A DNA stretch of 64,000 nt from Psychromonas ossibalaenae ATCC BAA-1528 (GCF_000381745.1 NZ_KB906969.1:62001-126000); one strand, 5' to 3'; positions 30,919-40,369 are shown, counted from the first letter of the stretch. The notes: generated by a model not told the origin, from the sequence alone. A program made the numbers and translations.

Positions 30919-31968
30919 TTAGGCTTCAAACACCACAAAGTCATGACTTAAGACTTTTAATGAAACCCTGTCGCCAAGGTTAAACTGCATGCTGTTATGC
31001 AGATGGTTACTGTGCTTAATGATGTAGTTTTTATTTAAGTAACTTACCGTTACCTGCTGGTATGCCCCTAAAAACTCAACCTCCAGCACCTCTCCTAAGC
31101 CCTGCCCATCAAGCTCAATAACAACCTGTTCCGGTCTTAATAACAGGCTAAACGGCTTGCCTTTGCTATGCTTAAGAGGTCTATCACTAGTTAGTAAACC
31201 TAAATCGGACTGATAGGAGTAATCGTCGTTAACGGTAACATTTAGATAATTACTCTGCCCCATAAAGTCGGCAACATATCTTGATTTCGGCTGCTGATAT
31301 AAGCGCTGCGCGCTGTCTATCTGCACAATTTTTCCGGCCTGCATCAAAGCAATTTTATCTGCAAAGGCAAAACCTTCCTCTTTAGAGTGAGTAACAAACA
31401 AGGCGCTCATAGAGCGTGCTTTAAGCAGGCTGCGGATCTCTCTAATCAGCTGAAAACGCACATTATGGTCAAGATTTGAAAAAGGCTCATCTAAGAGCAT
31501 TAAATCAGGCTGATAAGCTAACGCCCGGGCAATGGCAATACGCTGCTGCTGGCCGCCGGAAAGCTGATGAGGAAAGCGCTCAGCATAATCACTTAACTGC
31601 ACCAGACTCAAAACGTCGTTAACACGTTCTTTCTTCTCTAAAGCAGTAAGCTTATTCAAAGAAAATGCTACATTATCAAAAACATTAAGGTGCGGGAAAA
31701 GCGCATAGTCTTGAAAAATCAAACCTATTTTTCTTTTTTCAGGGGTAATGTTAATGCCCTGTTCATTAACCGTTTTACCGTTAATGACGATAGAGCCGCA
31801 AAGCTGCTTCTGCAGTCCGGCAACCGCTCTTAAAAGGGTTGTTTTACCGCAGCCGCTTTCACCCAGCAGACAAACAATTTCATTTTTTTGTAATTTTAAA
31901 TCGAGTGAATTGAGCACTTGGTTGTGTTGATAAAAACAACTTAATTGTTTAACAAGTAACGCACACAT
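30919..31968 (-). CDS. fbpC: Ferric iron ABC transporter, ATP-binding protein
   Basis: Powers Fe3+ import through FbpB. Walker A GESGCGKTTLL near residue 37, signature LSGGQQQRIAIARAL, Walker B LMLLDEPFSNLD and the H-loop FVTHSKEEG are intact. A C-terminal TOBE-like regulatory domain (about 240-349) follows. The 349-residue length is usual. Its ATG shares one base with the fbpB stop. The downstream sequence is the transposase remnant, and no clear terminator was seen there. Confidence 0.93.
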   Translation of the reverse strand: MCALLVKQLSCFYQHNQVLNSLDLKLQKNEIVCLLGESGCGKTTLLRAVAGLQKQLCGSIVINGKTVNEQGINITPEKRKIGLIFQDYALFPHLNVFDNVAFSLNKLTALEKKERVNDVLSLVQLSDYAERFPHQLSGGQQQRIAIARALAYQPDLMLLDEPFSNLDHNVRFQLIREIRSLLKARSMSALFVTHSKEEGFAFADKIALMQAGKIVQIDSAQRLYQQPKSRYVADFMGQSNYLNVTVNDDYSYQSDLGLLTSDRPLKHSKGKPFSLLLRPEQVVIELDGQGLGEVLEVEFLGAYQQVTVSYLNKNYIIKHSNHLHNSMQFNLGDRVSLKVLSHDFVVFEA

Positions 31969-33599
31969 TAAGAGGCTTTCTCCAATAAACGGTTAACAAC
32001 AATAAAAGGAACAAGTCCCATTAATACAATCAGCAATGCCGGCAGAGCCGCGTACTCTATCATCTCATCGGAAACAAACTGATACACATAAGTTGCTAAG
32101 GTTTCAAAGTTGAACGGACGTAATAACAAGGCAGTCGGCAGCTCTTTCATTGCTTCGATAAACACTAAAATAAACGCGGTCAGCAGCCCTTTTTTAATCA
32201 AAGGTAAGTTTACCCGGCGAATAGTTTGTGAAGCATTCTGTCCAAGCGTACGCGATGCTAAATCCAAAGAGGGAGAAACCTGCGCTAAACTACTGTCAAT
32301 ACTGCCGACAGCAATTGCACTAAAGCGTACTAGATAGCCCATCACTAAAATAAACAGTGTCCCAGAAAATAGCAGCCCGACACGAGAAAAACCAAACTCA
32401 ACCAGCAGCTGATTTAACCATAAATCAATATTAGTGAAGGGAATAAGCACGCCGATCGCAACAACAGTGCCCGGGACTGCATAACCTAACGATGTGAAGC
32501 GTATGCATGTTTTAGCCAAAGGGCCGGGAGATAAGCGCTGGTAAAAATTAACGATTAAGGCCACCAGCAGTGCTAAAAATGCAACGATAACCGCAAGCCA
32601 AAGGCTGTTGACTGTATACTGCCATAATGATTCATTCAGCGATTCGCTGAAATAGTGGAACGCATAATAAAAAAGTACACACAGAGGCAGAATAAATGCA
32701 GCGAAAAGCAGTCCCCAGGAAAAACTAAGAGCCCCCCATTTTTTCCAGCCCTGTAAAACAAAACGCAGCTCTGTATGTGTTGCACCGCTGCGCTGATAAA
32801 TTTTCTGCTTACGGCGGCTGTAATTTTCCAGGGTGATTAATATCACCAGCCCCAAAAGCATAAAGGAAGAAACTTTAGCAGCTGTAGTCAGACTGCCTAG
32901 CTCTAACCAGGTATCATAAACAGCTGTTGTTAAAGTACTCACTGCAAAATAATTGACAGTAGCAAAATCACCTAAGGTTTCCATTGCAATTAGTGATAAA
33001 CCCACCGCAATTGCCGAACGTGAAAGCGGTAATGAGACGCGCCAGAAAGCTGCCCAGGGGGATAAACCTAAGGTTCTGGCCGCCTGAAACAAACCGCCGG
33101 ACTGCCCCAAAAAAGCACTTCGCAATAACAGATACAAATAGGGGTAAAGTGTCAGGCTAAGCACGATTACCGCACCGGATATTGTTCTAATATCAGGGAA
33201 ATAATAATCTGAGGCCTGCTGCCAGCCCATAAAAGAGCGTAAAAACTGCTGCACCGGTCCGCTGAAGTCTAGAAAATCAGTATAAACAATAGCAACAATA
33301 TAAGGAGGAATAGCCAGAGGCAGCATAAAAGCCCACTGCAGAACAGTACGACTTGGGAATTCACAGCAGGCAACAAACCAGGCGGCCGGCAGTGCAAGAA
33401 TAAAACTTAAACAGATAACACCTAGAATTAACAGCAGGGTATTAAATGTATAGTTTATCAGGACCGTATCGATAAGGTGCTGAAAACTGCCGCTGTTATC
33501 AATACTAAATGCGCTGATGATCAGCGCAAAAATGGGCGTAATTATAAGACAAGTTACTGCCCAGGGCAGTAACTTGTACAGGTTAAACTTAGAGATCAA
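31968..33599 (-). CDS. fbpB: Ferric iron ABC transporter, permease
   Basis: A 543-residue inner-membrane permease with two fused MetI-like halves and about twelve membrane helices. The EAA-type loops are visible (AARTLGLSPWAAFWRVSLP in the first half, ASRTLGQNASQTIRRVNLP in the second), as in FbpB/SfuB/HitB iron permeases. The start codon is TTG at 33597-33599, overlapping the end of fbpA by 11 bases. This favours translational coupling and a lower level of permease than of binding protein. Confidence 0.93.
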   Translation of the reverse strand: MISKFNLYKLLPWAVTCLIITPIFALIISAFSIDNSGSFQHLIDTVLINYTFNTLLLILGVICLSFILALPAAWFVACCEFPSRTVLQWAFMLPLAIPPYIVAIVYTDFLDFSGPVQQFLRSFMGWQQASDYYFPDIRTISGAVIVLSLTLYPYLYLLLRSAFLGQSGGLFQAARTLGLSPWAAFWRVSLPLSRSAIAVGLSLIAMETLGDFATVNYFAVSTLTTAVYDTWLELGSLTTAAKVSSFMLLGLVILITLENYSRRKQKIYQRSGATHTELRFVLQGWKKWGALSFSWGLLFAAFILPLCVLFYYAFHYFSESLNESLWQYTVNSLWLAVIVAFLALLVALIVNFYQRLSPGPLAKTCIRFTSLGYAVPGTVVAIGVLIPFTNIDLWLNQLLVEFGFSRVGLLFSGTLFILVMGYLVRFSAIAVGSIDSSLAQVSPSLDLASRTLGQNASQTIRRVNLPLIKKGLLTAFILVFIEAMKELPTALLLRPFNFETLATYVYQFVSDEMIEYAALPALLIVLMGLVPFIVVNRLLEKAS

Positions 33600-34602
33600 A
33601 TTTCACTTCATCCAGTAACTTAACGGCAGCTTCGTGCTGCTTGGCAATTTCAGCAAGCGGCAGCGGGTCAGCTTTAAATGTGCCCCATGATGCAACCAAT
33701 TTTGAAGGTTGTACACTTTCTTTTACAGGATATTCGTAATTAACTTCAGCATACATCTGCTGAGCAGTATCATCTGATAAGAATTCCATCAGTTTAACTG
33801 CATTTTCTTTGTTTGGCGCATACTTAGCTAAAACCACACCGCTTACATTTACATGCGAACCGGTTGTTTTCTGGTTAGGGAAGTTAATATCAACCGCTTC
33901 TGCCCAGCTAACCTGCTTAGGATCTGCCAGCATTTTACCCAGGTAATAGTTATTACCCAGCGCATAATCGCATAGGCCGTCTTTAACTGCTTTAACCTGT
34001 GCACGATCATTACCCTGTGGCTTACGTGCAAGGTTTGCTTTAAAGCCCTCTAACCAGACTTTTGCATTTGCTTCACCTTGATGTGCGATAACAGATGCCA
34101 CTAATGATACGTTGTAAGGGTGTTTACCTGAACGAGTACAGATTTTTCCTTTAAATTCAGGAGAGGCTAGATCCAGATAAGAGATTTCAGCTGCTGGACC
34201 AATACGTTCAGAAGATGAATAAATATTACGTACACGTGTTGTTAATGCAAACCAGTGCTGTCCCGGATCACGGTACTGAGCTGGAATATTTTCGCTTAAT
34301 ACTTTGCTGTCAACCGGCTGTGTTAAGTCCTGATCAGTCAGTTTCATTAAACGGCTGATATCAGTCGTTAATACTAAATCAGCAGGAGACAGTTCGCCTT
34401 CTCGTTTAACTCGCTCAATTAATCCTTTTTTAGCAAATAAAATATTTACTTTAATGCCGGTTTGCGCAGTAAACTTTTCCATAATCGGTTCAATCAGAAA
34501 AGGCTGACGGAATGAGTAAACGTTAACTTCATCTGCAAAGGTTGTAAAAGAGCTGAGACTTAACGCAGCAAATGCAGCGGCTGCCGTGATCATTTTTTTC
34601 AT
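33589..34602 (-). CDS. fbpA: Periplasmic ferric-iron-binding protein
   Basis: Captures Fe3+ in the periplasm and hands it to FbpB/FbpC. It has a signal peptide (MKKMITAAAAFAALSLSSF, cleavage near FADE), then NVYSFRQ and the paired tyrosines in LGNNYYLGKML that bind iron in the FbpA/FutA family. The open frame begins at 34632, but the ATG at 34602 gives a proper signal peptide with a GGAAA ribosome site, leaving 337 residues. Two Fur-box-like sites and a promoter lie upstream, so repression by Fur with iron is expected. Confidence 0.94.
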   Translation of the reverse strand: MKKMITAAAAFAALSLSSFTTFADEVNVYSFRQPFLIEPIMEKFTAQTGIKVNILFAKKGLIERVKREGELSPADLVLTTDISRLMKLTDQDLTQPVDSKVLSENIPAQYRDPGQHWFALTTRVRNIYSSSERIGPAAEISYLDLASPEFKGKICTRSGKHPYNVSLVASVIAHQGEANAKVWLEGFKANLARKPQGNDRAQVKAVKDGLCDYALGNNYYLGKMLADPKQVSWAEAVDINFPNQKTTGSHVNVSGVVLAKYAPNKENAVKLMEFLSDDTAQQMYAEVNYEYPVKESVQPSKLVASWGTFKADPLPLAEIAKQHEAAVKLLDEVKFDL

Positions 34603-34646
34603 AAATATTTTCCATTTCTTAAACAAGAACAATTATCAGTTGCAGG

Positions 34647-34667
34647 GATAATAATGATAACAGTTAC
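34647..34667 (-). promoter_or_regulatory. Fur box overlapping the fbpA promoter
   Basis: GATAATAATGATAACAGTTAC on the forward strand resembles the Fur consensus of repeated GATAAT units. It covers the -10 of the fbpA promoter, the usual place for Fur repression. Confidence 0.65.
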
Positions 34668-34676
34668 TATTTGCAA
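34648..34676 (-). promoter_or_regulatory. fbpA sigma-70 promoter
   Basis: On the reverse strand: -35 TTGCAA (34671-34676), 17-base spacer, -10 TATTAT (34648-34653), about 45 bases before the fbpA ATG. Confidence 0.6.
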
Positions 34677-34700
34677 GTTTGTTTACAATTCTTTTCTGTA

Positions 34701-34719
34701 AATAATAATCATTATGCTT
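34701..34719. promoter_or_regulatory. Second Fur-box-like site in the divergent region
   Basis: AATAATAATCATTATGCTT contains AATAATCATTAT, the palindromic centre of the Fur consensus. It lies between fbpA and the divergent EIIB gene and could control both. Confidence 0.6.
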
Positions 34720-34842
34720 CTCATAGATAAAAGCCTAACGCAGTAATTTTTTAACATTTTGATTTCAAACAATAGATAATAACAAAGTCGGAGTAGACTC
34801 TTTATCTTATCTGTAAAATGTATATTTAAAAGGAAATAAATA

Positions 34843-35088
34843 ATGGAAAAAATTATCCAGGAAGTGATTACCGCAGTCGGCGGTATCAATAACATTACAG
34901 AATGCACTAACTGCATGACACGCCTGCGTTTAACATTAAAAAATGAAACGAATGCAGATCGTCAAAAAGTAAAAAATATCAGCGGCGTATTCGGAATAAT
35001 TGAAAATGATCAGCAGTTTCAAATCATTCTCGGCCCGGGTAAAGCGCAGAAAACAGCAGATATGATGAACAGCATGTTCAATTTTTAA
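34843..35088 (+). CDS. Stand-alone PTS EIIB domain (glucose/GlcNAc type)
   Basis: An 81-residue protein consisting only of a type-1 PTS EIIB domain. The phosphocysteine motif is C24-M-T-R-L-R, with an extra Cys21; GVFGIIENDQQFQIILGPG is the conserved second half. EIIB domains accept phosphate from EIIA and pass it to the sugar bound by EIIC. No EIIC or EIIA gene is nearby, so this must serve a permease encoded elsewhere or act in regulation. It has an AAAAGGAAAT ribosome site and is divergent from the Fur-controlled fbpA. Confidence 0.85.
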   Translation: MEKIIQEVITAVGGINNITECTNCMTRLRLTLKNETNADRQKVKNISGVFGIIENDQQFQIILGPGKAQKTADMMNSMFNF

Positions 35089-35119
35089 TAAGCAGAAAAA
35101 CAGCTGTTGAGAGTAACCA

Positions 35120-35143
35120 GCCGTTCATCTTAACAGGAACGGC
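35120..35143 (+). terminator. Hairpin after the EIIB gene
   Basis: Seven-base stem GCCGTTC / GAACGGC with a ten-base loop, but only a short T run follows. It is a weak terminator candidate between the convergent EIIB and flrC genes. Confidence 0.4.
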
Positions 35144-35156
35144 AGCTCAGTTTAGA

Positions 35157-36557
35157 CTAGACAGGTAAAGCGATCCCCTGATCTTTCATACGTGCAATTT
35201 TGTAACGCAGCGTGCGCGGGCTGATACCCAGCAGCTCGGCAACATCCTTACGCTTTCCACGGCAGGTCTGCAGCGCATCTAATATTATTTTCTGCTCTTG
35301 TTCCTTCAAGCCTTTACCTAAAGCTCTTTCCTCTGCATCAATGAAGTCATTTTCAAGCTCTTCTTGTAAAATATCATTTTCCGCCAGCTCTTGATTAGCC
35401 GTCTCACTTGCGCTTTGAATATGTTCAAACTGCATATCCTCTAATATTAATGCATGTTGATCAATCTTTTCACCATCAGATAAAATCAGCGCCCGCTGCA
35501 TAACATTATCGAGTTCACGCACATTACCCGGCCATGGATACGCCAGCAGCATCGTTTCCGCCGTTTCCGTAAGAGTTGGGACAGCCTGTGACTGCTCAAT
35601 GGCATGGCGCTGCAGCAGATGCTCTGCTAAGGGTAATATATCTCCTTTGCGCCTGCCAAGCGGCAGCCACTGCAGAGGAAAAACATTCAGACGGTAGTAA
35701 AGATCTTCACGGAATTTGCCCTCTTCGACCGCTTTTTTGATATCGCGGTTACTGGTGGCAATCACACGTATATTCAGTTTAATTGTTTTACGAGAGCCTA
35801 ATCGTTCAACTTCACGCTCCTGCAGAACACGTAGTAGTTTCACCTGCAGATCCAGCGGCATTTCACTTATTTCATCTAATAAAATCGTCCCGTTCTGCGC
35901 TTGTTCAAACTTACCCGGGCATGCCTGCACGGCACCGGTAAATGCCCCCTTCTCATAACCAAACAGAGTTGATTCAAGCATGGTTTCAGGAATAGCACCA
36001 CAGTTAATAGCGACAAAGCTTTGATCCGAGCGGCTGGATTTATCATGCAGATAACGAGATAAAACTTCTTTACCGGATCCGCTTGGGCCTGTCACCATCA
36101 CAGACGCATCTGAAGCGGCGACTTTTTCCGCCACCTGAAATAAACGCGCAGTACTGGGATCTCCGTAAATAGGCGTGCGAGACTCTACTTTATTAACCGG
36201 TGCATAACGGCTCACCTGGTTTAACAGTACCTCTGGCGAGAAGGGTTTTGCCAGATAATCGATAGCCCCGTCACGCATTGCATTAACCGCATCATCAATG
36301 GTTGCGTATGCCGTCATTAATAAAACCGGCACTAGCGGGTATTTATCTTTGATATTCTGCAGCAGGGTCAAACCGGACATGCCGCCCATTTGAATATCAC
36401 TGATCACTAAATCGTATTTTTGTTTAGTTAAAGCGACCAAAGCAGCTTCGCCGCTGTCAACTTCAGAGCAGTCGTATCCGGCCAGCAGTAAAGTGTCGAC
36501 CAATGCTTCGCGAAGTCCTGCATCATCTTCCACAACTAATAATTTACCTTGTGACAT
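35157..36557 (-). CDS. flrC: Flagellar sigma-54 response regulator FlrC
   Basis: Activates class III flagellar genes with sigma-54 after phosphorylation by FlrB. Domains: receiver (1-120) with phospho-acceptor Asp54 in DLVISDIQM; AAA+ domain (about 130-370) with Walker A GPSGSGKE and the sigma-54 contact loop GAFTGA; C-terminal Fis-type helix-turn-helix with RKDVAELLGISPRTLRYK. At 466 residues it fits Vibrio FlrC. It starts two bases after flrB. In Vibrio the fliEFGHIJ genes follow flrC; here they do not. Confidence 0.95.
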   Translation of the reverse strand: MSQGKLLVVEDDAGLREALVDTLLLAGYDCSEVDSGEAALVALTKQKYDLVISDIQMGGMSGLTLLQNIKDKYPLVPVLLMTAYATIDDAVNAMRDGAIDYLAKPFSPEVLLNQVSRYAPVNKVESRTPIYGDPSTARLFQVAEKVAASDASVMVTGPSGSGKEVLSRYLHDKSSRSDQSFVAINCGAIPETMLESTLFGYEKGAFTGAVQACPGKFEQAQNGTILLDEISEMPLDLQVKLLRVLQEREVERLGSRKTIKLNIRVIATSNRDIKKAVEEGKFREDLYYRLNVFPLQWLPLGRRKGDILPLAEHLLQRHAIEQSQAVPTLTETAETMLLAYPWPGNVRELDNVMQRALILSDGEKIDQHALILEDMQFEHIQSASETANQELAENDILQEELENDFIDAEERALGKGLKEQEQKIILDALQTCRGKRKDVAELLGISPRTLRYKIARMKDQGIALPV

Positions 36558-36558
36558 A

Positions 36559-37677
36559 TTAGCCTCCCACTACCTGGTTAAACTGATTGTTATTGTGAAT
36601 TTCATGGCGATATAAACCAACTCGATGTAAGGGTAATACCAGAGTAAAACAACTGCCTTTACCGAACTCCGATTTAACTTCCACACTGCCCTTATGCGCC
36701 TGCGCTATCGACTGTACAACAGCAAGCCCTAGCCCGGTGCCCTGTGATTTGGTAGTATAAAATGCTTCCATTACTTTAGCTAAATGGCCTTTTTCAATGC
36801 CGGGGCCGTTATCCATGACAGATATTTCCACCAGATCATCACCTCGGCGCGCAGTCGTGATGTAAAGCTGCGAGCCCTTACCGGCGGCTTCTACGGCATT
36901 GGAAATCAGGTTTGTCATGGCGCTGGCCAGCGCATTTTTGTTAGCCATAATAAGCAGGTCAGGATCAGGAAGGCGGCACTGCAGATGTCCATCCACCTGA
37001 GTGATCAAACTTTCACTGGCATCCTGCACCTCTTCAAGCAGGGTCACTAAAGAAACTTCTTCAACTATCTTGCGCTCGCCGCTGCGGGCAAATAGAAGCA
37101 TATCATTCACTTGTGTTTCCAAATCATTAAGACGATTCATTAGTTTCCCCTGAAAACGCGAACGAGAACTTTCGGTCAGGGTTTTATTCGCAAGGTTTGC
37201 GCCATACAGCATAGCGGCAGACAACGGTGTTCTAATCTGATGAGCCAGTGACGCAACCATTTTTCCTAAAGATGACAGGCGCTTTAATTTAGCAACATGC
37301 TCCTGCAGTTCACGCGTATCGGTTAAGTCTGTTAATAAAATAAGTTGTCCCGGGCGCCCTTCAAGTGATGAAATAGAAAGCTGAATACGTCGGCCGTTCT
37401 TAAGCGATATTTCATGACCGTCATCGTTTTTAGGTGCAAATGAGCGGTTAATAATATCGCTCCATAACTGCCCCTCTAACGGCTCTCCCAGCAGAGCAAC
37501 CGCAACACGGTTAACCTGTTCAACAACACCATAACCATCAATAACAATTAAACCCGACGGCAGCTCACTGTAAAGCTGTTTCATATAACTCGCCTGTGCA
37601 CGCAGCTGCTGAAGTTCACCTGAATAGCTTTCCTGCTCCAGCGCCGACGTCTCTGCCTGTCGATTAATTGATGTCAT
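36559..37677 (-). CDS. flrB: Flagellar sensor histidine kinase FlrB
   Basis: Cytoplasmic two-component kinase that phosphorylates FlrC. A PAS-like sensor domain (about residues 30-130; LPSGLIVIDGYGVVEQVNR) precedes the H-box SLAHQIRTPLSAAMLYG. The ATPase domain has an N-box (NLISNAVEAAG), DNGPGI and GTGLGLAVVQ. No membrane segments are present, as in Vibrio FlrB. The upstream sequence has a good sigma-54 promoter, consistent with activation by FlrA. It is co-transcribed with flrC. Confidence 0.94.
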   Translation of the reverse strand: MTSINRQAETSALEQESYSGELQQLRAQASYMKQLYSELPSGLIVIDGYGVVEQVNRVAVALLGEPLEGQLWSDIINRSFAPKNDDGHEISLKNGRRIQLSISSLEGRPGQLILLTDLTDTRELQEHVAKLKRLSSLGKMVASLAHQIRTPLSAAMLYGANLANKTLTESSRSRFQGKLMNRLNDLETQVNDMLLFARSGERKIVEEVSLVTLLEEVQDASESLITQVDGHLQCRLPDPDLLIMANKNALASAMTNLISNAVEAAGKGSQLYITTARRGDDLVEISVMDNGPGIEKGHLAKVMEAFYTTKSQGTGLGLAVVQSIAQAHKGSVEVKSEFGKGSCFTLVLPLHRVGLYRHEIHNNNQFNQVVGG

Positions 37678-37717
37678 AACACAACCTTACTTTATAGTTT
37701 GTTCTTACACGCTATAA

Positions 37718-37733
37718 AGCAATATTTAGACCA
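37718..37733 (-). promoter_or_regulatory. Sigma-54 promoter of flrBC
   Basis: On the reverse strand: TGGTCT, five bases (AAATA), TTGCT, matching the -24/-12 consensus with GG and GC correctly spaced. It lies about 41 bases before the flrB ATG. Confidence 0.8.
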
Positions 37734-37807
37734 ACACCATAAAATAGATACACAACAGCCACTTACCAAGCTAGCGCCACAAAAATGACGCTAATTTCAG
37801 CTAAAAA

Positions 37808-37840
37808 AAAAGCCCGTTATCAAAAAAATAACGGGCTTTT
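37808..37840 (-). terminator. Intrinsic terminator after flrA
   Basis: Stem AAAAGCCCGTTAT / ATAACGGGCTTTT with a seven-base loop and an extended T run on the reverse strand. It separates flrA from flrBC. Confidence 0.9.
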
Positions 37841-37862
37841 AAAAATTAAAATAACAGTGCCT

Positions 37863-39314
37863 TTAACCGTCTTTGTTAAGGCCGTACTTTTTCATTTTTT
37901 CGACCAGTGTGGTACGACGCATAGATAGCAGTTCAGCCGCATGGGACACAACACCGTCCTGACTGTCTAATGCCTGGCGGATCATCTCAATTTCAAATTC
38001 AGTCAGCTTATCTTTAAGGTTCATTCCCTCAGCAGGAAGATGCCCTAAAAAGCCCAGAGACTCATCAAACGCCTCAGGTCCGTCAAGTGTCTGCGGTTCA
38101 TCCCCAAACATGCCGCAGAGGGCATCCCGCTCTGCTAGCGCCTCTTCTTCTGGGCTGTACTGAAGCTGCTCAACCATCTCGCCGGAAGCGTCAAGGTGAC
38201 GATATTTAAGCGGTAAATCGCCCAGATCAACTATTTGACCGGCATGCAGAATAAGCAGCCTTTCCAGTAAGTTAGATAACTCACGAACATTACCCGGCCA
38301 GGCGTGTTTCATTAATGAATCCAATGCACGCTGGGTAAAACGCAGTGTCGCTTTATGTTCCTCTTCCAGACGAGATAACAGCTCCTGTAATAAAAGTGGA
38401 ATATCTTCCTGACGCTCACGCAGTGCAGGTTTCTCTATCGGAAAAACATTTAAACGGTAAAAAAGATCTTCTCGAAATTTCCCCTGTTCAATTAACTCTT
38501 CTAAATTTCGATGCGTAGCCGCTACAACACGCACATCGGCCAGCAGAGACTTTGTTCCCCCGACACGTTCAAAGGTACGCTCCTGTAAAACTCGCAGCAG
38601 TTTAACCTGCATCGGCATCGGCATATCACCAATTTCATCTAAAAACAGTGTCCCGCCGGCAGCTAACTCAAAGCGTCCTTTGCGCGCAGAGAAGGCTCCG
38701 GTAAAAGCCCCCTTTTCATGGCCGAACAACTCACTCTCAAGTAATTCAGCAGGGATCGCACCACAATTAATCGGAACAAAAGGCCCTTTTTTTCGATTTG
38801 ATACTTCGTGAATAGCCCGGGCAACAACTTCTTTGCCGGTACCGGACTCGCCAAGAATAAGTACGTTAGCTTTGCTGTCAGATACCTGCTCTACCAGATA
38901 GCGAATTTCCTGAATACGTAAACCACGCCCGACCAGAGAAGACATCAAGTATTTATTGGCTTTTTTCAGTTTCTTAGCTGGATTGTGAAATGACTGACAG
39001 TAATGCAGCAGCTGTGTCAGCTCAGCATACACAACCGGTATGGTTAAGACCCCAATATGATTGCTGTCATTCTTAACAGGCGCCCCGCTTAAAGTTAAAA
39101 AAGGCGTTTCCGACAGACGGTTAAAAACCTCGTCAGAGGGAGCATGCTCCCCTCCCCAGATAACACATAATGGATTGATGTGATTTATTTTCTCAGATAA
39201 ATCAGCACTATCTACCGACTCACTTGTTTCTCCGATAAAATGTAATACTGTGGTTAATGTATCGTATTCTTCCCGGCTAGTATGAACCAGGTAAATAGGT
39301 GCTCTTTGTTCCAT
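37863..39314 (-). CDS. flrA: Master flagellar sigma-54 activator FlrA
   Basis: Top regulator of polar flagellum synthesis; with sigma-54 it switches on flrBC and other early genes, and in Vibrio it is inhibited by c-di-GMP. It has an N-terminal degenerate receiver (FleQ-type) domain (1-120), an AAA+ domain with Walker A GESGTGKE and the GAFTGA loop, and a C-terminal Fis-type helix ending in [20 protein letters not shown]. The frame is open from 39467 as a hydrophobic, unlikely extension. ATG 39314 ([10 protein letters not shown]) gives 483 residues, close to Vibrio FlrA (488). Confidence 0.95.
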   Translation of the reverse strand: MEQRAPIYLVHTSREEYDTLTTVLHFIGETSESVDSADLSEKINHINPLCVIWGGEHAPSDEVFNRLSETPFLTLSGAPVKNDSNHIGVLTIPVVYAELTQLLHYCQSFHNPAKKLKKANKYLMSSLVGRGLRIQEIRYLVEQVSDSKANVLILGESGTGKEVVARAIHEVSNRKKGPFVPINCGAIPAELLESELFGHEKGAFTGAFSARKGRFELAAGGTLFLDEIGDMPMPMQVKLLRVLQERTFERVGGTKSLLADVRVVAATHRNLEELIEQGKFREDLFYRLNVFPIEKPALRERQEDIPLLLQELLSRLEEEHKATLRFTQRALDSLMKHAWPGNVRELSNLLERLLILHAGQIVDLGDLPLKYRHLDASGEMVEQLQYSPEEEALAERDALCGMFGDEPQTLDGPEAFDESLGFLGHLPAEGMNLKDKLTEFEIEMIRQALDSQDGVVSHAAELLSMRRTTLVEKMKKYGLNKDG

Positions 39315-39640
39315 AAAAATCCACTTATTAAATATCCTTGAGTGAGCATAGAGTAAACAGAGACATATAGAAATGATAAAAGTCAAAAACATGACGATGA
39401 CCGAATTATGACACGTAGAATGATTAATGACAGCCCAAATAACCAGCATGAAAGAACAAAAAAGCAAAGTATGGACATTTGGTATGCTTATTGCTTTACT
39501 TCTATCGGTGATGAAAAAAAAATTTCAACGAATAAAGCGTCAAAAGACACAGAGTTATTCTAAAAAAGATGCATTTCTCAAAAGCAGACGTAAACTGACA
39601 CTAGTAAACTTAAAGTCGTTAGCAAGGAAATAATCATATT
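39315..39640. other. flrA-fliS divergent intergenic region
   Basis: AT-rich gap of 326 bases between divergent flrA and fliS. It holds the sigma-54 promoter of fliS. The open frames in it lack ribosome sites and recognisable domains, and I treat them as chance. Confidence 0.55.
39480..39495 (+). promoter_or_regulatory. Sigma-54 promoter of fliS-fliT
   Basis: TGGTAT, five bases (GCTTA), TTGCT: a good -24/-12 match on the forward strand. It lies 146 bases before the fliS ATG, and transcription could continue into the sugar cluster since no terminator was seen before 40397. Confidence 0.75.
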
Positions 39641-40036
39641 ATGCGCGGTTCTATCAAAAAATATCAAAATACCAATCTGGCACATGTTGAACAGGCCGAT
39701 CCCCATACCCTGATCTCGCTGGTAATGCAGCATATATTAGGTAATCTGGCAGCAGCCAAAGGCGCTATCGAACGTAAAGAGATAGAAAACAAAAATAAAA
39801 TGCTCAGTAAAGTTATTGGTCTTATTGGTGAATTACAAAACAGTCTGGATATGGAACAAGGCGGTGAGCTTTCTGAAAATCTATATGGTTTATACGCTTA
39901 TATGATAAGCCAGGTAACCCAGGCAAATATAAAAAATGATGTCGAACCCTTGGCGGAAGTCAGTGCTTTGATTGCAGAGATAAAATCCGGCTGGGACGGC
40001 ATTCCGCAGGACATCCGCCAGCAGTACAAAAAATAA
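39641..40036 (+). CDS. fliS: Flagellin export chaperone FliS
   Basis: Binds the flagellin C-terminus and prevents premature polymerisation before export. It is a 131-residue helical protein with the FliS hallmarks: YQNTNLAHVEQADPHTLI near the N-terminus, VMQHILGNLAAAKGAIE, LDMEQGGELSENLYGLYAYM and a C-terminal Trp-containing SGWDGIPQ. The ribosome site is AAGGAAA. It is followed by a fliT-like gene. Confidence 0.95.
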   Translation: MRGSIKKYQNTNLAHVEQADPHTLISLVMQHILGNLAAAKGAIERKEIENKNKMLSKVIGLIGELQNSLDMEQGGELSENLYGLYAYMISQVTQANIKNDVEPLAEVSALIAEIKSGWDGIPQDIRQQYKK

Positions 40037-40049
40037 TCAGAGGTGAAAT

Positions 40050-40352
40050 ATGCAGCTGCCAGTAGAATTACAACTCGATGCGCTATTTGACTTTGAACAA
40101 CAACTGCAGGCCCTGCTTGATGGCGAACAATATGAGTTGTTTCAGCAGCAGCAGGATCTTTTTTCTGATCAGATAAAAGCACTGCTTGATACTAACTCGA
40201 GTGAAGATTTAGCCGTCGTTGTTGAACAGTTAAAAATACTTGAAGCTAAAATAGCCGCATTACAGATAAAATCTGATACCTGCTACCAGCAGCTTAAAGA
40301 AAAGTCTTTATTGCAGAAACGTAATAAGAGTAAAATCAAAGCTTATAAATAA
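40050..40352 (+). CDS. fliT: FliT/FlaI-like flagellar chaperone
   Basis: A 100-residue, acidic and glutamine-rich helical protein. Size, composition and position directly after fliS match the FliT/FlaI family, which chaperones the filament cap protein FliD. Sequence conservation in this family is low, and the call rests largely on synteny. It has an AGAGGTGAA ribosome site 13 bases after fliS. Confidence 0.65.
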   Translation: MQLPVELQLDALFDFEQQLQALLDGEQYELFQQQQDLFSDQIKALLDTNSSEDLAVVVEQLKILEAKIAALQIKSDTCYQQLKEKSLLQKRNKSKIKAYK

Positions 40353-40369
40353 GTAAAATAAACAACTAG

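Noticed and set aside
39315-39467. Hydrophobic N-terminal extension of FlrA
   Set aside because: FlrA/FleQ proteins start with a soluble receiver-like domain; the extension lacks similarity and the internal ATG gives the expected length.
39427-39633. 68-residue Lys/Arg-rich open frame upstream of fliS
   Set aside because: It covers the fliS sigma-54 promoter, has no ribosome site and no recognisable domain.
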